This document shows positions 26,810 to 34,889 of a DNA stretch of 64,000 bases, piece after piece. The notes under the pieces were generated by a model. That model searched no databases. It had not been told where the DNA came from and saw nothing but the letters and a program-made list of their open reading frames with translations. This DNA comes from Cyclobacteriaceae bacterium. Its GTDB lineage: Bacteria > Bacteroidota > Bacteroidia > Cytophagales > Cyclobacteriaceae. Both the position numbers and the translations under genes were made by a program. The stretch's first letter is position 1. Every line of letters begins with the position of its first letter. The stretch covers positions 620,001 to 684,000 of the forward strand of contig JAHBTX010000002.1 of assembly GCA_019638395.1 (NCBI GenBank). Reading direction: 5' to 3'.

Positions 26810-27913
26810 ATGACAATGAAAAAGCTGATTTTAATTTTGTTATTGATCCCACTATGTAGCCAGGGGCAGGATGTAGAAGCTGCACGTAAAAAGATTGAAG
26901 CCGGTAATTTTAAAGCTGCCAAAACCGATCTCACCAAAATTATAGAAACCAACCCGCGTAATAAGGTAGCCTTTTTATTACGGGGCCGCGCCAACATGGG
27001 CTTAAAAGATTTTTATGGAGCCATTGGCGATTTTAATTTTGTTTTGGAAATAGACAGCACATATGCAGAGGCTCTTAACTACCGCGGTGAATCAAAAATA
27101 AACTTAGGCGATGATGAAGCAGCCATTCTGGACCTTACCAAAGCTATAAAGTTCAATGCCCGCTATGCCGATGCTTACACCAACCGGGGGTTCGCTTATT
27201 ATAATGTAGAAGATTTACAAGCCGCATATTTCGATTTTTCAAAAGCCCTTGAATTAGGACCAGCCGATGCCGATAAATATTTTAACCGAGGGTTGGTAAA
27301 AGCTGAACTGGGTGAATTTGTAAGTGCGATAGACGATTACACCAAAGCTATTGAGTACGATAAAACCGATGCTAATTTATATAACTACCGGGGTGTAGCT
27401 TATTACAATACAACCAATTTTGATAAAGCTATTGCCGATTATAACGAAGCCATCCGGCTCGATCCTAAAGACCCATTTAAATTTGAAAACCGCGCCTTGG
27501 CCAAAACCGCAAAAGAAGATTTAAAGGGGGCACTGCAGGATTACAACAAAGCCCTTGAACTAAATAACAATGATCCTGAAACCTATAACCTAAGGGGTGT
27601 AATTAAACACAATCTGGAAGATTATGATGGCGCTATTGCCGACTATACAAAAGCCATTCAGTTAGACGATACCAATCCGACCTACTACGATAATCGCGCC
27701 TGGAGCAAAACCGAAAAAGAAAACTATGCCGGTGCCGTTGAAGATTACACCGCCTCTATCGAATTGTATCCCAGCGATCCGGAAACTTATTACCAGCGCG
27801 GACTCGTAAAACTTTTAATGAATAACAATTACGATGGCTGCCTCGATTTAAAACGTGCCGATGAAATGGGTTTGCCCGATGCAAAGGCTGCTATTAAGAA
27901 GAGTTGTAAGTAA
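26810..27913 (+). CDS. Exported tetratricopeptide repeat protein
   Basis: This 367-residue protein has a signal peptide (MKKLILILLLIPLCSQGQ) followed by about nine or ten TPR units that fill the rest of the chain. The repeats are regular, for example YADAYTNRGFAYYNVEDLQA and NLYNYRGVAYYNTTNFDKAI, with acidic DF/DY caps. TPR arrays bind peptides or protein partners, and no catalytic domain is present. A periplasmic scaffolding role is inferred. An ATG six bases later (26816) is an alternative start. The stop codon touches a C/T-rich palindromic repeat that also invades the 5' end of the next gene. Confidence 0.9.
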   Translation: MTMKKLILILLLIPLCSQGQDVEAARKKIEAGNFKAAKTDLTKIIETNPRNKVAFLLRGRANMGLKDFYGAIGDFNFVLEIDSTYAEALNYRGESKINLGDDEAAILDLTKAIKFNARYADAYTNRGFAYYNVEDLQAAYFDFSKALELGPADADKYFNRGLVKAELGEFVSAIDDYTKAIEYDKTDANLYNYRGVAYYNTTNFDKAIADYNEAIRLDPKDPFKFENRALAKTAKEDLKGALQDYNKALELNNNDPETYNLRGVIKHNLEDYDGAIADYTKAIQLDDTNPTYYDNRAWSKTEKENYAGAVEDYTASIELYPSDPETYYQRGLVKLLMNNNYDGCLDLKRADEMGLPDAKAAIKKSCK

Positions 27914-27977
27914 CCCTCACCCCTTCCCCTCTCCCAATGGGAAAGGGGTGCCTGAGGAATGAAGGCGGGGTGAGGCC
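27912..27977. repeat. C/T-rich palindromic dispersed repeat, copy 2
   Basis: ACCCTCACCCCTTCCCCTCT, loop, GGGAAAGGGG, then GAAGGCGGGGTGAGGCC. It is in the opposite orientation to copy 1 at 6901 and nearly complete. It abuts the TPR stop and supplies an in-frame ATG (27937) that gives the lipid kinase a spurious-looking N-terminus. Confidence 0.65.
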
Positions 27978-27996
27978 AATAGACACAATTAGAAAA

Positions 27997-28890
27997 TTGA
28001 ACATCGCCATCATCCTTAACGGCATTTCGCGCAAGAAGCAATTCTTTTATAAAAACATTTTACCGCCATTACAAAAGGAGTATGCAATAACCGTTTTTGA
28101 AACCCGGTATGCAGGCCATGCAACAGAGTTAGCAAAGGAAGTAGTTGGTAAGTTTAATGTAATACTTGCTGCCGGTGGCGATGGTACACTCAATCAGGTT
28201 TTAAACGGAATACTTACATCACCAAACAAACCATTTCCAACCCTCGGGGTGATACCATTAGGCTCGGGTAATGATTTTGCCGGAGCAATTGGGGCTTTAA
28301 CTGATGCGAAGCATTTATTGCAATTGCTTAAACAAGGTGGCAAGCCTACCGATGTTGGCTTTATTACGTGTAAAGATTTTAACGGAAAGGAGAAGCAACA
28401 TTATTTTATAAATGTATGCAGTGCTGGTATGGGGCCAGCCACTATCAAACAAATGGAAAAAGCTCCGGCCTGGATGGGAGCAAACCTGCGCTACCTTACC
28501 TCCATTATTAAAACTTTTTTTACGCACACTCCCGAACCAGTAGAATTAAAAACGCAAACGTGGAATTGGCGCGGTGCCGTGCGGGTGTTGGCAATTGCAA
28601 ACGGAAAATCGTTTGGCAATAGAATCTATCTGGCACCCGAAGCAAAACAAGATGATGGGGTGTTTAATCTTTTTGTGGCTGGAGATGTGCCACTGTTAAA
28701 ATTCCTGTTGTATTTACAAACGTTAAAGCAAGGAAGTAAAATCAATGATTCTCAAATACAGTATGAGCTTAGCAATAAAATTGAAATTACTTCCGAACAA
28801 CCTGTTGCAATAGAAGCAGAAGGTGAGTTGGTTGGTTTTTTGCCGGCAAGTGTTGAAATGAAGTCGAAAGCGATTTTCTTTTTACGATAA
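27997..28890 (+). CDS. Diacylglycerol kinase family lipid kinase (YegS/BmrU type)
   Basis: A cytoplasmic or membrane-associated enzyme that phosphorylates diacylglycerol or related lipids. The nucleotide site AAGGDGTLNQVLNGI and the following LGVIPLGSGNDFAGAIG match the DAGK catalytic domain; the C-terminal half is the beta-sandwich with RIYLAPEAKQDDGVFNLF. From TTG at 27997 the protein has 297 residues and begins NIAIILNGISRKK, the normal family start. The longer version from ATG 27937 adds 20 residues encoded entirely by the palindromic repeat, so I prefer 27997, without certainty. It converges on DUF2752 with one base between stops. Confidence 0.85.
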   Translation: MNIAIILNGISRKKQFFYKNILPPLQKEYAITVFETRYAGHATELAKEVVGKFNVILAAGGDGTLNQVLNGILTSPNKPFPTLGVIPLGSGNDFAGAIGALTDAKHLLQLLKQGGKPTDVGFITCKDFNGKEKQHYFINVCSAGMGPATIKQMEKAPAWMGANLRYLTSIIKTFFTHTPEPVELKTQTWNWRGAVRVLAIANGKSFGNRIYLAPEAKQDDGVFNLFVAGDVPLLKFLLYLQTLKQGSKINDSQIQYELSNKIEITSEQPVAIEAEGELVGFLPASVEMKSKAIFFLR

Positions 28891-28891
28891 G

Positions 28892-29263
28892 CTAAAGATT
28901 ACGCCATACAGCAAATCCTATTACGATAATTAGGATAACAAGTATAGCCCTGGTTCCATAGAGTGTTTTCCTAATTCTAAGACCTTTTTCACCCAATGGC
29001 AGAATTTCGAACAGATACCCAATAATGATATAAGGAATTGAAATTACAAGCAATGGATTTAACGAGAATGCTTCTTTAACCTCTGCATTAAGAAGATGAT
29101 GAACGGCTCGCTGTGATCCGCAACCTGGACATTGTAATCCAGTGAAGAAAAGAAATGGACACTTTGGAAAGAGGTGCATTGCAGGATTAATACTCTTGTA
29201 CAAGAGTATTAATCCTGTTGCACTTATCCCAAGTATCAAATATTTGAGTTTAGCCCATTGCAC
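28892..29263 (-). CDS. DUF2752 family membrane protein
   Basis: This 123-residue protein has three or four hydrophobic segments and the DUF2752 signature CPFLFFTGLQCPGCGSQRAV, where the three Cys could bind metal or form a disulfide. The function of the family is unknown. It overlaps the 3' end of the CD225-like gene by 14 bases, and the two families are often neighbours in Bacteroidota, implying a joint membrane role. Its stop is one base from the lipid kinase stop, convergent. Confidence 0.85.
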   Translation of the reverse strand: MQWAKLKYLILGISATGLILLYKSINPAMHLFPKCPFLFFTGLQCPGCGSQRAVHHLLNAEVKEAFSLNPLLVISIPYIIIGYLFEILPLGEKGLRIRKTLYGTRAILVILIIVIGFAVWRNL

Positions 29264-29531
29264 CCATTACACTCGCTCCAATAACAAAGATGTAGAGAAG
29301 GATAAAAAGTATGTTCACACCAATACCCACGAAGAACCCAATTTTAGTCCACTTGCCAGCATCAGCAGAAGCTTGATTGGCACCGGCTATATCACCGGCA
29401 TAAAACCGTGATTCCACTCGGGTAGCGTTTATAATACCCACAATGCCTAAAGGTAAACAACAAAAGAGAGTTACCAGAATAGATTCGATTAACCACGATT
29501 TTGGAGGTCTTCCGGCAGCTTGATTTTCCAT
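29250..29531 (-). CDS. CD225/dispanin family membrane protein
   Basis: This 93-residue protein has two hydrophobic segments. The first is a re-entrant helix of the CD225 type (WLIESILVTLFCCLPLGIVG), followed by the cytoplasmic loop with ADAGKWTKIG, and the second is a full TM helix. Eukaryotic relatives (IFITM) stiffen membranes and block fusion; bacterial roles are unknown. It overlaps the DUF2752 gene by 14 bases, so the pair is translated together. No obvious promoter box was seen in the AT-rich upstream spacer. Confidence 0.88.
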   Translation of the reverse strand: MENQAAGRPPKSWLIESILVTLFCCLPLGIVGIINATRVESRFYAGDIAGANQASADAGKWTKIGFFVGIGVNILFILLYIFVIGASVMGAMG

Positions 29532-29646
29532 GATAAGTTAAGGTTAGGTTTTTGATAAGGTTAAAGTTAAAGCTAAAATATTTATTGTGGATGTCAAAAC
29601 CGGACTTCACAAAATCAAATTACATTTACCTTAAACCTGTTTTACA

Positions 29647-30174
29647 ATGCACCCCCAACTTCAAACCGTCTTCGAAAAAATTGAAAAGCAAAAACAGGAA
29701 TTATTGCATCTTATAGAATCGTACAGCCCCGAACAGTTACACCATGGTTCACCAGGCCAGTGGTCGCTTAGCCAGGTGCTTGCTCACTTAATAACATCCG
29801 AGCAATTGTCAGTACAATACCTTAAAAAGAAGTATTTGGCAATAGCGGAGCAGCCGCGCACCGGTATTGTAGAAGAGTTAAAAATGCTAACCCTCATTAT
29901 TTCCCAGCGATTGCCTTTTAAGTTTAAAGCACCCAAAGTGGTGGTAGATAATACGCCCACGTTTGCCGATGCTGCCGCTATTGCCAAAGCCTGGGCTACC
30001 ACGCGTGCCGATATGAAAGATTTGCTAAGCCAGTTTACAGCCGATCAACTAACCCGAAAAGTTTATAAACATCCGGTAGCCGGAAAACTAAATATTCTTC
30101 AGGCCATGCGTTTCTTCCGCGAGCACATGATTCACCATCAACCACAAATAAAAAGACTGTTGAAGCAGAATTGA
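29647..30174 (+). CDS. DinB superfamily protein
   Basis: A 175-residue four-helix-bundle protein. The metal-binding His pattern of DinB/YfiT proteins is visible: LAHLITSEQ in the second helix and REHMIHHQPQIKRLL in the last. Some members transfer thiols (bacillithiol) or act on small substrates; this one is unassigned. It is cytoplasmic, with no signal peptide. A near-consensus -7 box TACATTTA lies about 22 bases upstream. It is not the DNA polymerase IV also called DinB. Confidence 0.82.
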   Translation: MHPQLQTVFEKIEKQKQELLHLIESYSPEQLHHGSPGQWSLSQVLAHLITSEQLSVQYLKKKYLAIAEQPRTGIVEELKMLTLIISQRLPFKFKAPKVVVDNTPTFADAAAIAKAWATTRADMKDLLSQFTADQLTRKVYKHPVAGKLNILQAMRFFREHMIHHQPQIKRLLKQN

Positions 30175-30202
30175 ATTTTTAACACCTTGCCCAAATAACT
30201 TA

Positions 30203-30242
30203 CTCTCCATCCTCTCCTGTGAAGAGGGTTGGGGGTGAGGCC
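30203..30242. repeat. C/T-rich palindromic dispersed repeat, copy 3 (partial)
   Basis: CTCTCCATCCTCTCC, loop TGTG, AAGAGGGTTGGGGGTGAGGCC. Compared with copies 1 and 2 one half is shortened. It lies just upstream of the M14 peptidase ATG at 30259. Confidence 0.55.
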
Positions 30243-30258
30243 AACTCTAATCATTTTT

Positions 30259-32784
30259 ATGAAACAAATATTTCTTTTTGCATTCGTAATCCTTTCTTTC
30301 ACAAGTACCGCTCAAACCATTCAAACCCCCGATCAATTTCTGGGTTATGAACTGGGTTCGCGTTTTACGCGCCATCACCGGGTGGTTGAGTATTTTAAAT
30401 ACATCGATGAACTTTCGCCCAATGTAAAAGTTACCCAATATGGTGAAACCAACGAGCTGCGTCCACTCATTTATGCAGTCATTGCTTCGCCCGAAAATTT
30501 TGCTAACCTCGAACAAATCCGGCAGGACAACCTGAAGCGAGCGGGTGTGCAGGAAGGTTCGGCCGCAGGCAAAGTTGCCATTGTGTGGCTCAGCTACAAT
30601 GTGCATGGCAACGAGGCCAGCTCGCTGGAAGCTTCCATGAAAACACTGTATGAGTTGGTAAATCCGGCCAATGCAAAAACAAAAGAGTGGCTTAAAAATA
30701 CAGTAGTGATAATGGATCCGTGTATCAATCCCGATGGTCGCGATCGCTACGCAAACTTCTACAATCAATATGGCAACAATCCCTACAACTCCAGTGGCGA
30801 TGCCAAAGAACACCGCGAGCCGTGGCCGGGCGGAAGAGCCAATCATTATTTGTTCGATCTGAATCGCGATTGGGCTTGGCTTACACAGAAGGAATCAAGA
30901 GCGAGAATAAAAATTTATAATGAATGGCTTCCGCATGTGCATATCGATTTTCATGAACAAGGCTATAATAGTCCTTATTACTTCGCTCCGGCCGCGGAAC
31001 CCTTTCATGAAGTAATTTCTCCGTGGCAACGTGAGTTCCAAACCATGATTGGAAAAAATCACGCCAAGTATTTCGATGAACAAGGTTGGTTATACTTTAC
31101 CAAAGAAGTTTTCGATTTGTATTATCCAAGTTATGGTGATACTTATCCCACATACAGTGGAGCAATCGGTATGACTTATGAACAAGGCGGTGGAGGCTTT
31201 GGTGGTTTGAGTATTACCACACGCGAGGGCGATCCGCTTACGCTGAAAGACAGATTAACACATCACCACACCACGGGTTTATCTACAGTAGAAATTACTT
31301 CAATTAATTCCACTCGCGTGGTAGATGAGTTTGAAAAGTATTCGAAAGAAAATCTGAACAACCCGGTTGCGCCTTACAAAACGTATGTAATTAAAGGCGA
31401 CAATAATGTGGATAAGATCAGCAAACTAACCAAATGGTTGGATAGCCACTCGATTAAATACGGCCATCCGGCTGCCAGTAAAGTTACCAGAGGTTTTGAT
31501 TACCAAACACAAACTACCGGAACAGCCAATGTAAACACCGATGATGTGATCATCAACATCTATCAGCCTAAGTCGAGGTTTATCACCACATTGTTCGAAC
31601 CGGTTTCCAAACTTCCGGATTCGGCTACGTATGATATTACCGCATGGAACTTGATGTATAATTATGATCTGAAAGGATATGCCCTGAACGAGCGCATGAA
31701 CATAGGTAAAGCTTATCAACCCAAATCTATTGATAATAATACTGTAATAGCAAAACCCTACGCTTACATTTTTAAATACGAAAGCTTACGCGATGTGGAA
31801 TTTCTGGCAGCGTTGCTGAATAAAAATATAAAGGTTCGCGCATCAGAAAAAGCATTTGCAGTGGCTGGTCAGAATTTTGAACCGGGCACATTAATAGTAA
31901 CCCGCAGAAATAATGAAAGCGTGGCCGACTTTGATAACCTGATTAAAAAACTGGCTACGGATAAGGAAAGAAAAATTTATACCAGCACTACCGGCTTTGT
32001 AGATCGGGGTAAAGACTTTGGTTCATCATCGGTTGGTTATTTGAAGGCACCTAAGATCGCAGTATTGTTTGGCGATCAAACCTCATCATTAAGCGCAGGC
32101 GAAATCTGGCATTTCTTTGAAGAACAACTTCACTACCCGATTACACAAATCGGGACAGAATATTTTGGCAATGTTGATTTGAACAAGTACGATGTGTTGG
32201 TTGTGCCGGAAGGCCGTTACCGATTGTTTGATGAAGGCACACTGGATCGGGTTTCATCGTGGGTTTCGGGTGGTGGTCGATTGATTGTTATCGCGAACGC
32301 ACTAAGCTCATTTGCTGAAAGAAAGGGTTTTGCACTAAAGGCTTATGCAAATGATGCTGAGAAAAGTGAAGCTGAGAAAAAAGACAAAGAAGTGCGTGAG
32401 AAAGATATATTAGGCCGCTATGAAGAAGCTGATCGCAAACAACTTTCAGATGCCATCTCAGGTGCTATTTATAAAGTAACATTAGATCGTTCGCACCCAC
32501 TTGCTTTTGGCATGAAAGAGTTTTACTACACACTTAAAACAAACGAGTTGCGCTATGGCTATTTACAAAATGGCTGGAACGTAGGTGTAATTAAAGGCAA
32601 TGCGAAACCGGTGCAGGGTTTTGCAGGCTATCGTATTAATAAAAAGATGAGTAACAGTTTGGTGTTAGGTGTGGAGCAAAAAGGGCAGGGTAACGTTGTT
32701 TACCTGGTGGATAATCCCTTGTTCCGCAATTTCTGGGAAAGTGGTAAAATGATTTTTTCGAACGCGGTGTTTATGGTGCAGTAG
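30259..32784 (+). CDS. Secreted M14 family zinc carboxypeptidase
   Basis: From the ATG at 30259 the protein has 841 residues, with a signal peptide (MKQIFLFAFVILSFTSTAQ). The M14 domain has the zinc motif HGNEASSLE, the substrate-binding DLNRDW segment, the third ligand in HIDFHEQGYNSPYYFAP, and the catalytic Glu region GMTYEQGGGGF. A large C-terminal half has a Rossmann/GATase-like look (VLVVPEGRYRLFDEGTLDRV). It removes C-terminal residues from peptides outside the cytoplasm. The frame upstream to 30229 is encoded by the palindromic repeat and is not used. A strong inverted repeat and a terminator follow. Confidence 0.9.
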   Translation: MKQIFLFAFVILSFTSTAQTIQTPDQFLGYELGSRFTRHHRVVEYFKYIDELSPNVKVTQYGETNELRPLIYAVIASPENFANLEQIRQDNLKRAGVQEGSAAGKVAIVWLSYNVHGNEASSLEASMKTLYELVNPANAKTKEWLKNTVVIMDPCINPDGRDRYANFYNQYGNNPYNSSGDAKEHREPWPGGRANHYLFDLNRDWAWLTQKESRARIKIYNEWLPHVHIDFHEQGYNSPYYFAPAAEPFHEVISPWQREFQTMIGKNHAKYFDEQGWLYFTKEVFDLYYPSYGDTYPTYSGAIGMTYEQGGGGFGGLSITTREGDPLTLKDRLTHHHTTGLSTVEITSINSTRVVDEFEKYSKENLNNPVAPYKTYVIKGDNNVDKISKLTKWLDSHSIKYGHPAASKVTRGFDYQTQTTGTANVNTDDVIINIYQPKSRFITTLFEPVSKLPDSATYDITAWNLMYNYDLKGYALNERMNIGKAYQPKSIDNNTVIAKPYAYIFKYESLRDVEFLAALLNKNIKVRASEKAFAVAGQNFEPGTLIVTRRNNESVADFDNLIKKLATDKERKIYTSTTGFVDRGKDFGSSSVGYLKAPKIAVLFGDQTSSLSAGEIWHFFEEQLHYPITQIGTEYFGNVDLNKYDVLVVPEGRYRLFDEGTLDRVSSWVSGGGRLIVIANALSSFAERKGFALKAYANDAEKSEAEKKDKEVREKDILGRYEEADRKQLSDAISGAIYKVTLDRSHPLAFGMKEFYYTLKTNELRYGYLQNGWNVGVIKGNAKPVQGFAGYRINKKMSNSLVLGVEQKGQGNVVYLVDNPLFRNFWESGKMIFSNAVFMVQ

Positions 32785-32790
32785 TTTAAA

Positions 32791-32837
32791 AAGGTTTTCA
32801 ACCTTTTATTGCATCGTTTTAAAAGGTTGAAAACCTT
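32791..32837. repeat. Perfect 18-base inverted repeat after the M14 gene
   Basis: AAGGTTTTCAACCTTTTA (32791-32808) and its exact inverse (32820-32837) are separated by 11 bases. Each arm is itself nearly palindromic (AAGGTT and AACCTT), so several folds are possible. It lies between convergent genes and precedes a canonical terminator. Confidence 0.75.
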
Positions 32838-32842
32838 CTAAG

Positions 32843-32872
32843 GGCAGTTGGATATTCCGACTGCCTTTTTTG
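32843..32872 (+). terminator. Rho-independent terminator between convergent genes
   Basis: GGCAGTTGG (32843-32851), loop ATATT, CCGACTGCC (32857-32865), then TTTTTTG. This nine-pair stem with a T-run ends the M14 transcript. The dNK stop at 32874 is two bases further, so the T-run sits at its 3' end. Confidence 0.85.
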
Positions 32873-32873
32873 T

Positions 32874-33506
32874 TCAACTAAACAAACTATTCAGCTCCAG
32901 TTCAATCTTGTTAACAATAAATGAAAAATCTTCCACACGCTCTACAAAGTCGAGGTTATTAACATCTACAATTAGCAGCTTACCGTTTTTGTAATCGCCA
33001 ATCCATTTTTCATAATGTTCGTTTAGCGTGCGCAGGTAATCCAGCTTAATGTTAAACTCAAAATCGCGATTGCGTTTTTGTATTTGTTGTACCAGCTTGG
33101 GGATATCGGCTTTCAGGTAAATGAGCAAATCAGGCGGTTCTACAAAACTAACCATCGAATTAAAAATGTCTAGATAACTTTGATAATCGCGATCGTTGAT
33201 GTGGCCACTCTTGTGCAGGTTTGCCGCAAAAATGTGGGCATCTTCGTAGATGGTTCTGTCCTGAATAATAGTTTTGCTGCTTTCGCGAATTTGCCGTACC
33301 TGGTTAAAACGACTGTTCAAAAAATAAATCTGTAAATGAAAAGCCCAGCGCGTCATGTCGTCATAAAAATCGCGCAGGTAAGGATTATGATCTACCGATT
33401 CGTAAAGGGGAGTCCAGTTATAATGTTTGGAAAGTTTTTCGGCCAATGTGGTTTTACCAGAACCAATGTTTCCGGCCACGGCAATATGTTTGGGTTGTTT
33501 GTTCAC
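32874..33506 (-). CDS. Deoxynucleoside kinase (dAK/dGK type)
   Basis: A salvage kinase that phosphorylates deoxynucleosides with ATP. The P-loop is GNIGSGKTT, followed by YESVDHNPYLRDFYDD, the catalytic-base Glu and substrate region, then IIQDRTIYEDAHIFA with the DR[ST]-like motif, and the lid Arg residues in IQKRNRDFE. From GTG at 33506 the protein has 210 residues, the family norm. The longer form from ATG 33554 adds residues encoded by a REP-like repeat and is disfavoured. It is cytoplasmic and converges on the M14 gene across a terminator. Confidence 0.9.
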   Translation of the reverse strand: MNKQPKHIAVAGNIGSGKTTLAEKLSKHYNWTPLYESVDHNPYLRDFYDDMTRWAFHLQIYFLNSRFNQVRQIRESSKTIIQDRTIYEDAHIFAANLHKSGHINDRDYQSYLDIFNSMVSFVEPPDLLIYLKADIPKLVQQIQKRNRDFEFNIKLDYLRTLNEHYEKWIGDYKNGKLLIVDVNNLDFVERVEDFSFIVNKIELELNSLFS

Positions 33507-33530
33507 AGTTAACGAATTTAATATCCATGT

Positions 33531-33554
33531 TTGGTGCGTAAGGACACGAACCAA
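33531..33554. repeat. REP-like hairpin, degenerate copy
   Basis: TTGGTGCGTA, loop AGGA, CACGAACCAA: the same loop and arm pattern as the copies at 8217 and 37972, with two mismatched arm positions. It lies in the 5' region of the dNK gene and would be read as extra N-terminal codons if the upstream ATG were used. Confidence 0.5.
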
Positions 33555-33782
33555 GGCAAATGCGGTGTAAAAAAATTTAACGCTGCAAATTCAGCATAAG
33601 CTCAAACAATTGCAATTAATAGGAGCTGCTTGCGTTTAACCGTTTGTGCTTTTGTCATCACACATATTCTCACCATCTTCGCCACCGAAATTTTGTTTAT
33701 GCGCATAGTGAAGCAAGCCTTTTCCTTTTTATTTCCCTCGGCTCGTACGTCATCTTATTCTACGGTTCTTATTTCTAACCCT

Positions 33783-34808
33783 GTGCTTCGTGTCCTTGCG
33801 AACCATCAATTCAAAACACTCGCAACTGTATTTGTTTTCTTTTTATTAACCCGTTGCAGCACTAAAGAAAAGTGCGCCTTTATTCCGGACACAAAAGATA
33901 TTACGATAAGTTATTCTTTTGAACAGCTGCAGGACTCCTTACCGGCCATTACCAGCAAACAACAATTAGTAGATTTCTTTTCGCGCCATACCACGTTGCG
34001 CGATTTTGTTTTTGCCCGCAAATCGTACCCTAACGATTCTGTTTTTATTAACGAACTCTACGCCCGCTTCTCCAATCCGCATCTTGATACGTTGCTGATG
34101 GAAACCAAACGGGTTTTTGGCGATTTGAATGAACTGCAATCGGAGTTTAATCAGGCATTCGTCAACCTAAAATATTATTACCCCGATTTTCAGCCGCCTA
34201 AAATTCAAACCATCATTACTGGTTTGGAAACCGATCTGTTTGTAACCGATACCTTAATAGTAGTGGGATTGGATTATTATTTGGGCAAAGGCGCAAAGTA
34301 TCGGCCCAACATGTATGATTATATGTTACAACGCTACGAGAAAAGTTTTATCGTTCCTTCTGTGATGTTGCTCTATGGTATTGACCCGCGCCTAAACGAA
34401 ACCGATCTGCAAGACAAAACCGTATTAGCCGAAATGATTACCTATGGCAAGGCTTATTATTTTGCCAAACACATGTTGCCGTGTGTGGCCGACAGTGTGT
34501 TTATTGGTTACTCGGCCGAAGAGATTGCCGGGGCGCGGGCTAATCAGGACGTGATCTGGAAGAAGCTTGTGGAAGATGAAGTCTTTTATTCAACCAGTGC
34601 CAAAATCCGGCAGAAGTATATTTCTGAACGGCCCAAAACTTTTGATGTGGCCGACCAGGCTCCGGGCCGCATTGGCACGTGGGTAGGCTGGCAGATTGTA
34701 AACAGCTATGCCAAGCGAAAGCCTGGGCTAACCTTGCCCGATCTGATGAAACTAAAAAACGCGAAACAGATTTTTGATGAATCGCGCTACCGGCCGGTAG
34801 CACCGTAA
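33783..34808 (+). CDS. gldB: Gliding-motility lipoprotein GldB-like
   Basis: GldB is a lipoprotein needed for Bacteroidota gliding and the linked type IX secretion. The protein shows the family pattern: TDTLIVVGLDYYLGKGAKY, then YEKSFIVPSVMLLYG, and near the end PGRIGTWVGWQIVNSYAKR. A hydrophobic stretch ends in LLTRCS, a lipobox-like site although Arg before Cys is unusual. The start is uncertain: GTG 33783 gives a 25-residue signal but lies in a REP-like sequence; ATG 33699 would give a long atypical leader; a TTG is at 33630. No gldC follows directly here. A nucleoside transporter gene follows, and co-transcription is possible. Confidence 0.75.
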   Translation: MLRVLANHQFKTLATVFVFFLLTRCSTKEKCAFIPDTKDITISYSFEQLQDSLPAITSKQQLVDFFSRHTTLRDFVFARKSYPNDSVFINELYARFSNPHLDTLLMETKRVFGDLNELQSEFNQAFVNLKYYYPDFQPPKIQTIITGLETDLFVTDTLIVVGLDYYLGKGAKYRPNMYDYMLQRYEKSFIVPSVMLLYGIDPRLNETDLQDKTVLAEMITYGKAYYFAKHMLPCVADSVFIGYSAEEIAGARANQDVIWKKLVEDEVFYSTSAKIRQKYISERPKTFDVADQAPGRIGTWVGWQIVNSYAKRKPGLTLPDLMKLKNAKQIFDESRYRPVAP

Positions 34809-34889
34809 CCCATCTGTATAAAATTACGCTGCGCCTTTCTGTTTTATGAAAAGCGTTTCTATCTTTCTTCAACTAAATTGAACGAACGT

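Noticed and set aside
27937-27999. ATG 27937 as the lipid kinase start
   Set aside because: The added 20 residues are encoded by the C/T-rich palindromic repeat and do not resemble the family N-terminus.
31580-31610. GTTCGAACC words as possible T-arm of a tRNA
   Set aside because: They lie inside the M14 peptidase coding sequence and no cloverleaf or CCA-like acceptor pairing is found around them.
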